The translations under genes were made by a program, and so were the position numbers. The notes under the pieces were generated by a model. That model did not search any database, was not told the DNA's origin, and saw only the letters and a list, made by a program, of their open reading frames with translations. Positions 5,114-8,415 of a stretch of DNA of 8,415 nucleotides are shown in pieces (the first letter of the stretch is position 1; every line of letters starts with the position of its first letter). Source of the DNA: RBG-16-57-9 sp964529745 (GTDB lineage: Archaea > Thermoproteota > Bathyarchaeia > TCS64); assembly GCA_964529745.1 (NCBI GenBank), contig CAZGZR010000108.1, forward strand, positions 1 to 8,415. Direction: 5' to 3'.

Positions 5114-5188
5114 CGGGCTCGGTGGGATTCGAACCCACGACCTCCGGCTCCGCAGGCCAGAATCATGTCCTGACTAGACTACGAGCCC
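5114..5188 (-). tRNA. tRNA-Arg (anticodon GCG)
   Basis: The 75-base gene folds fully. The acceptor stem is GGGCTCG with CGAGCCC and discriminator G. The D arm is short (GTC with GAT, including a G-U pair). The anticodon stem CTGGC/GCCGG carries the loop CTGCGGA, whose anticodon GCG reads arginine CGC/CGU codons. The T stem GTGGG/CCCAC closes the loop TTCGAAT. No CCA is encoded, and no intron is seen at the canonical position after base 37. Its 3' end faces the AT-rich tract on the left. Confidence 0.95.
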
Positions 5189-5205
5189 ACCCACAGATAC
5201 CGGCA

Positions 5206-5228
5206 ACCAGTAAATAAGCTATACTGGT
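5206..5228 (-). promoter_or_regulatory. tRNA-Arg promoter with flanking inverted repeat
   Basis: On the minus strand CTTATTTA (5219-5212) is centred about 27 bases before the tRNA start, as expected for an archaeal TATA box. A seven-base inverted repeat, ACCAGTA (5206-5212) and TACTGGT (5222-5228), flanks and partly overlaps it. Confidence 0.55.
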
Positions 5229-5388
5229 GAGAAAAGGCTTCGAATACCGCAACAGAAAACGCCTTGAACAATGGTTTCCATAGAGGCCGTGAAGCCAGCA
5301 ACGCTTTTCGTAACAGTAATGCGTGTTGCGTGCAGATCATGGCGCCTAATCTATGTTCATCGTAGTTGCCATGCGAGAAAAGTAAAGG

Positions 5389-5396
5389 TTTATATG
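5389..5396 (+). promoter_or_regulatory. TATA-box promoter of the amidohydrolase
   Basis: TTTATATG, preceded by purine-rich AAGTAAAGG, is centred about 33 bases before the ATG at 5425. This predicts a transcript start only a few bases upstream of that ATG. The upstream TTG at 5407 would lie at or before the transcript start. Confidence 0.6.
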
Positions 5397-5424
5397 TCTA
5401 CCATCGTTGAAATGCTTTATCAAG

Positions 5425-7002
5425 ATGTCTCTAGTTGCATGCCCCCGCGTACTCGTGGGAGGCACCCTGATAGACGGGACGGGGGCTGAACCCGTCAAAG
5501 ACTCCATAGTCGTCATGCGAGACGAGTATATCGTCTTCGTCGGGAAGAAGGATGAGATCGAGATTCCACCGGGATCGGAGGTCTACGACGTTTCTGGTAT
5601 GACGGTTCTCCCCGGGTTCATCGACAGCCACTGCCACTTCGCGTGGATGGGAGTCAACATGCTCACAACGGTGCCTCTTAGGTACACCGACACCATGAGG
5701 GACGCCCTTGAGCTCATAAGGAAGAGGGCCGAGGAGGCCGAGCCCGGGGAGTGGATCATCGGCCGCGGCTACGACGAGGCCAAGTGGCCCAAGAACAGGT
5801 ACATCACCAGAGAGGACATCGACACCGTCGCGCCTGACAACCCTGTGGTCATGGTCAGGATATGCGGCCACCTCGTGAGCGCCAACACCAAGGCGTTGGA
5901 GGCCGCCGGTATAGACGCCGAGACGCCGGAGCCCGACGGGGGCACCATCGACAGGGACGCAGACGGGCAGCCAACGGGCGTCCTCAGGGACTGTAGGGAT
6001 CTAATCTGGAAAGTCATACCTCCAACCAGCACCGAGACCCTGGTGGAGGGGCTGCGGGTGGCCAGCGACTACGCCCTCGGCCTAGGCTGCACGGGCATCC
6101 ACGACGCCGGCCTGGGCCCCCAGGAGGTCACGGCCTACCAGCTGGCCTACGACAACGGCAACCTCAAGGTACGCGCCAACGTCATGCTCCGGACGGAGAC
6201 GCCGGAGGCCGCCATGAAGCTGGGCATCAGGACGGGGTTCGGCGACCACCTGCTGCGCATCGGCCCGGTGAAGCTACTCATAGACGGGAGCCTGGGCGCC
6301 CACACCGCAGCCTTGTTCGAGCCCTACGAGGACGACCCATCGACCTCGGGGCTGCTGCTGGAAGATCCCGCCGTCATCACCGAGAAGATGAATAAGGCCC
6401 ACGGCCACGGGTTCCAGGTGGCCACCCACGCCATAGGCGACCTAGCCATAGAACATGTGATCGATGCCATACAGGAGACCCTGAGGCGTGAGCCCAGGAA
6501 GGACCATAGACACAGGATAGAGCACTGCGAGATACTCAGCAGCCAGCAGATAGAGTGCATCAGGGACCTGGGCATAGTGCCGGCCATGCAGCCCAACTTC
6601 ATAGGAGAGTGGAGCGGCCCAGGCAGCATGTACAATCAGCGCCTCGGGGACAGGCGTGAGCACATGAGCAACCCGTACAGGGCGCTCCTGGACGAGGGCA
6701 TAACGGTGGCCTTCGGCAGCGACGGGATGCCCTTCAACCCCATCTACGGGGTTTGGAGCGCCGTCAACCACCCCATGAGGGAGAGCAGGATCAGCCTCGT
6801 GGAGGCGGTGAAGTGCTATACGCTGAACTCGGCGTACGCCGGTTTCCACGAGGAGTACGTGGGCAGCGTCGAGGCTGGGAAGCTGGCCGACTTAGCGGTC
6901 TTCGACAGGGACCTAACCGAGATCCCCGAGGAGGAGATCAGGGACGCCCTGTGCTACATGACCCTGGTCAACGGCAAGATACTGTTCCACAGGGAACAAT
7001 AA
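5425..7002 (+). CDS. metal-dependent amidohydrolase, YtcJ-like (Amidohydro_3)
   Basis: The 525-residue protein is a cytoplasmic TIM-barrel hydrolase, probably acting on an amide, formamide or similar C-N bond; the substrate is not shown. The N-terminal beta-sandwich (about residues 5-62) ends in VLPGFIDSHCHF, with metal ligands H69 and H71. Further family residues are K283 in VKLLIDGSLGAH, H335 in ATHAIGD, H367 in RIEHCEI and D433 in FGSDGMP. The C-terminal segment GSVEAGKLADLAVFDRDL returns to the sandwich domain. The length is usual for the family, which includes N-substituted formamide deformylase and YtcJ. All expected catalytic positions are present. The ATG at 5425 is preferred over TTG 5407 because of the TATA spacing. 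It stands alone as a transcription unit, convergent with the flavin protein, and is GC-rich like the right half of the window. Confidence 0.92.
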   Translation: MSLVACPRVLVGGTLIDGTGAEPVKDSIVVMRDEYIVFVGKKDEIEIPPGSEVYDVSGMTVLPGFIDSHCHFAWMGVNMLTTVPLRYTDTMRDALELIRKRAEEAEPGEWIIGRGYDEAKWPKNRYITREDIDTVAPDNPVVMVRICGHLVSANTKALEAAGIDAETPEPDGGTIDRDADGQPTGVLRDCRDLIWKVIPPTSTETLVEGLRVASDYALGLGCTGIHDAGLGPQEVTAYQLAYDNGNLKVRANVMLRTETPEAAMKLGIRTGFGDHLLRIGPVKLLIDGSLGAHTAALFEPYEDDPSTSGLLLEDPAVITEKMNKAHGHGFQVATHAIGDLAIEHVIDAIQETLRREPRKDHRHRIEHCEILSSQQIECIRDLGIVPAMQPNFIGEWSGPGSMYNQRLGDRREHMSNPYRALLDEGITVAFGSDGMPFNPIYGVWSAVNHPMRESRISLVEAVKCYTLNSAYAGFHEEYVGSVEAGKLADLAVFDRDLTEIPEEEIRDALCYMTLVNGKILFHREQ

Positions 7003-7032
7003 AGCATCCATATCGTCGAGGTGTGCTCTGGT

Positions 7033-7506
7033 CTATGGGTTCTTGAGCCCGACCCTCTCGACCACGTCCGCCAGCTTCACGATCACCAGGTCCTTGTCTG
7101 GCGTGAACTCGCCCCAGCCTTTAACCGGCTCGATCCCGTGGGCGGCGAGGAACCTGGTGGAAAGCCTCTTCCCTCCCGTCTCCGCGAACATTCTTATCGC
7201 CTTCTCCCGCTCCACGGTGTCCGTCACCCGCTGAAGGCGGCCCCTATACGAGACGAAGCTGTACTCCGAGAGGTCGGGCTTGTAGCTCTCTATCTGGACG
7301 CAGGCCCTGTTGTCCATGTCTAGGAGCCTCATCTTCTTCCCGTAGTCTGTGAAGTGGAAGTACAGCGTGTCGTCCATGACCACGTACCTGAAGGGCGCCA
7401 GGTACGGGTACTCGTCTCCCTTGAACGCTATCCTGCACAGCATCTGCTCTTCAAGCAGCTGCGCCACCTCGTCGTCTGTCATCCACGGCAGCTTAACCGG
7501 CTTCAA
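7033..7506 (-). CDS. pyridoxamine 5'-phosphate oxidase-like FMN-binding split-barrel protein
   Basis: From TTG 7506 the product has 157 residues (149 from ATG 7482). It has the flavin split-barrel pattern: strand CRIAFKGDEYPYLAPFRYVV, then TLYFHFTDYGKKMRLL (the His and Lys-Lys region that usually holds the FMN phosphate), ACVQIE, and FVSYRGRLQRV. The end has LVIVKLADVVERVGLKNP. Family members bind FMN, F420 or haem and often act as small oxidoreductases; the true substrate here is unknown. I favour TTG 7506 because it keeps KLPWM before the first helix, as I recall for relatives, and lies about 12 bases after the predicted transcript start. The longer frame up to 7782 is an artefact of GC-rich DNA. 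It is convergent with the amidohydrolase (30 bases between stops) and divergent from the gene at 7624. Confidence 0.85.
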   Translation of the reverse strand: MKPVKLPWMTDDEVAQLLEEQMLCRIAFKGDEYPYLAPFRYVVMDDTLYFHFTDYGKKMRLLDMDNRACVQIESYKPDLSEYSFVSYRGRLQRVTDTVEREKAIRMFAETGGKRLSTRFLAAHGIEPVKGWGEFTPDKDLVIVKLADVVERVGLKNP

Positions 7507-7540
7507 AACCCGTCCACAGGTATGGCTCCCCGCCGACTCG

Positions 7541-7547
7541 ATTAAAA
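7541..7547 (-). promoter_or_regulatory. TATA-like box of the flavin protein gene
   Basis: On the minus strand TTTTAAT is centred about 38 bases before TTG 7506 and 62 before ATG 7482. A start near 7518 would give a 12-base leader to the TTG. Confidence 0.4.
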
Positions 7548-7574
7548 CGTTTACCCCGAGGTGGTTTGAATACC

Positions 7575-7581
7575 TTTTTAA
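7575..7581 (+). promoter_or_regulatory. TATA-like box of the 93-residue gene
   Basis: TTTTTAA is centred about 46 bases before the ATG at 7624, giving a leader of about 20 bases. That leader carries a weak ribosome site, GAAGGG (7611-7616), seven bases before the ATG. It stands back to back with the promoter of the flavin protein gene. Confidence 0.4.
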
Positions 7582-7623
7582 CCCGGCCTCGTTTAGTTTC
7601 ACGGATTCCAGAAGGGTAGATGC

Positions 7624-7905
7624 ATGAGCAAGCTCGTGACCATAGAGATGATCGTCCGCGGAGACATCATAGACAACAACGTGCTCCGCAAGTTCGCGGA
7701 CAAGCTCAAACGCCAGAGGTTCATGGCGGACTTCACAAGCACCATAGCCGTGCCGCCGTTCCTCGTGGCATCTGAGAGGCATTACCCCAGCCTCGCGGTG
7801 CTCTACGGCACCGTGGAGCTGGAGAACATCTTCGAGATGAAGACCCTCATAGACCAGCTCGCGTCCGAGGAGAACCTAGACATAATATCGTTCAAGCAGC
7901 TCTAG
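7624..7905 (+). CDS. 93-residue protein of unknown function, next to an anion transporter gene
   Basis: I do not recognise this family. The protein has no signal or membrane segment and mixes strands and helices: strand LVTIEMIVRG, helix NNVLRKFADKLKRQR, strands FTSTIAVPPFLVAS and SLAVLYGTVEL, and helix MKTLIDQLASEEN before a final strand DIISF. This alternating plan could form a small ferredoxin-like or similar alpha/beta domain. The frame is GC-rich, with the codon use of its neighbours, and covers the whole space between a plausible ribosome site and the next gene, so it is probably real. Its stop lies 11 bases before the GTG of the transporter gene, which suggests one transcript. It may be an accessory or regulatory partner of that transporter, but this is inference from position only. 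Confidence 0.7.
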   Translation: MSKLVTIEMIVRGDIIDNNVLRKFADKLKRQRFMADFTSTIAVPPFLVASERHYPSLAVLYGTVELENIFEMKTLIDQLASEENLDIISFKQL

Positions 7906-7916
7906 AGTGAAGGCGC

Positions 7917-8415
7917 GTGAACAGGAAACGGGTCGTCGTCCTCGCCGCCGTGGCGCTTCTCAGCGTGGCCGCGTACAGCGCCACATCTGAGAGCCTCGCC
8001 GGGAGCCAACGCTCGGCCCTCGTAGTGCTCGTCGTAGCGGCTGGGCTCTGGACCACGGAGGCCGTGCCGCTGGCCGCCACCAGCCTGCTTATACCTCTGC
8101 TCCAGGCTTTCCTCGGGGTTCAAGGCTTCGGCGACGCGCTGGCTCCGTTCTTCGACACCGTGGTCATGCTGCTGCTGGGCGGCTTCATGCTGGCGGTGGC
8201 GGTCGAGAAGTGCGACCTCGACGAGTACTTCGCCTACCTCATCGTCAGCAGGGTCAGGGCGGGGGCCCGAGCCCTAGTCCTAGCGGTCATGGTCACCGCC
8301 GGGTTCCTGAGCATGTGGATCAGCAACACGGCGGCCACGGCGCTCCTCATCACCATGGCGCTGAACATCACGGAGCGCGTCAGAGACGTGAGAGGCAACT
8401 TCAGCAAGGTGATGG
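7917..8415 (+). CDS. DASS/SLC13-type anion transporter, N-terminal part
   Basis: The 166 codons in the window continue past the right edge. The product is an integral membrane protein. Hydrophobic segments appear at about residues 5-20, 33-45, 52-70, 81-97 and 116-133. The signature WTTEAVPLAATSLLIPLL (45-62) and the SNT motif in WISNTAAT (134-141) are hallmarks of the divalent anion:sodium symporter family, where SNT binds the carboxylate or sulfate substrate and sodium. Which anion is carried (dicarboxylate, sulfate, phosphate or other) cannot be told from this half. The start is GTG 7917, with GTGAAGG a few bases upstream as a weak ribosome site. The 11-base gap to the preceding gene suggests cotranscription. 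Confidence 0.9.
   Translation, partial: MNRKRVVVLAAVALLSVAAYSATSESLAGSQRSALVVLVVAAGLWTTEAVPLAATSLLIPLLQAFLGVQGFGDALAPFFDTVVMLLLGGFMLAVAVEKCDLDEYFAYLIVSRVRAGARALVLAVMVTAGFLSMWISNTAATALLITMALNITERVRDVRGNFSKVM

Noticed and set aside
5271..5489. 72-codon plus-strand frame ahead of the amidohydrolase
   Set aside because: It crosses the amidohydrolase promoter and overlaps the start of that gene in another frame; it has no ribosome site or recognisable domain.
5431..6849. Several minus-strand frames opposite the amidohydrolase
   Set aside because: They are antisense shadows of a clearly coding GC-rich gene and lack starts with promoters or known domains.
7507..7782. N-terminal extension of the flavin protein to an ATG at 7782
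   Set aside because: The extra sequence is antisense to the 93-residue gene, is rich in His and Arg as expected of a shadow frame, and precedes the family's normal start.

Overview
The window looks archaeal, probably from the Thermoproteota/TACK side, although I cannot place it more precisely. The evidence is as follows. The tRNA-Arg(GCG) gene has no encoded CCA and has an archaeal-style arm pattern. TATA-like boxes sit about 26-33 bases upstream of the tRNA and of several start codons, which fits leaderless or nearly leaderless mRNAs. Poly-T tracts act as likely terminators. One gene encodes an archaeal-type winged-helix regulator of the HTH_45 kind.

Layout. (1) Positions 1-1412, minus strand: the N-terminal part of a secreted or surface protein, with a signal/anchor segment, two Ig-like repeats, a KRE9/KNH-like domain and NHL repeats that run off the left edge. 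(2) 1623-2696, plus: a two-domain GNAT-type acyltransferase with a leaderless promoter, divergent from gene 1. (3) About 2697-5113: an AT-rich, gene-poor tract. It holds a winged-helix regulator (minus), a membrane-anchored coiled-coil protein, a small helical protein with its own strong Shine-Dalgarno site, many palindromes, and two stretches that look like short independent RNA genes. It ends at the 3' side of tRNA-Arg(GCG) (minus, 5114-5188), which is the usual side for archaeal integrative elements. No integrase or second att copy is visible. (4) 5425-7002, plus: a YtcJ-like metal-dependent amidohydrolase. (5) 7033-7506, minus: a pyridoxamine-phosphate-oxidase-like flavin split-barrel protein, convergent with the amidohydrolase. 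(6) 7624-7905, plus: a 93-residue protein I do not recognise, followed 11 bases later by the N-terminal part of a DASS/SLC13-type anion transporter that runs off the right edge.

Composition changes sharply. By hand count, 4861-4920 is 27% G+C and 6061-6120 is 77% G+C. The GC-rich right half (5400-8415) reads like core chromosome with compact divergent and convergent metabolic genes. The AT-rich middle reads like an accessory insertion, and the left end is intermediate. I see no complete known defence, conjugation or secretion system. The parts most worth following are the AT-rich tract beside the tRNA, its two candidate RNAs, and its small coiled-coil proteins.
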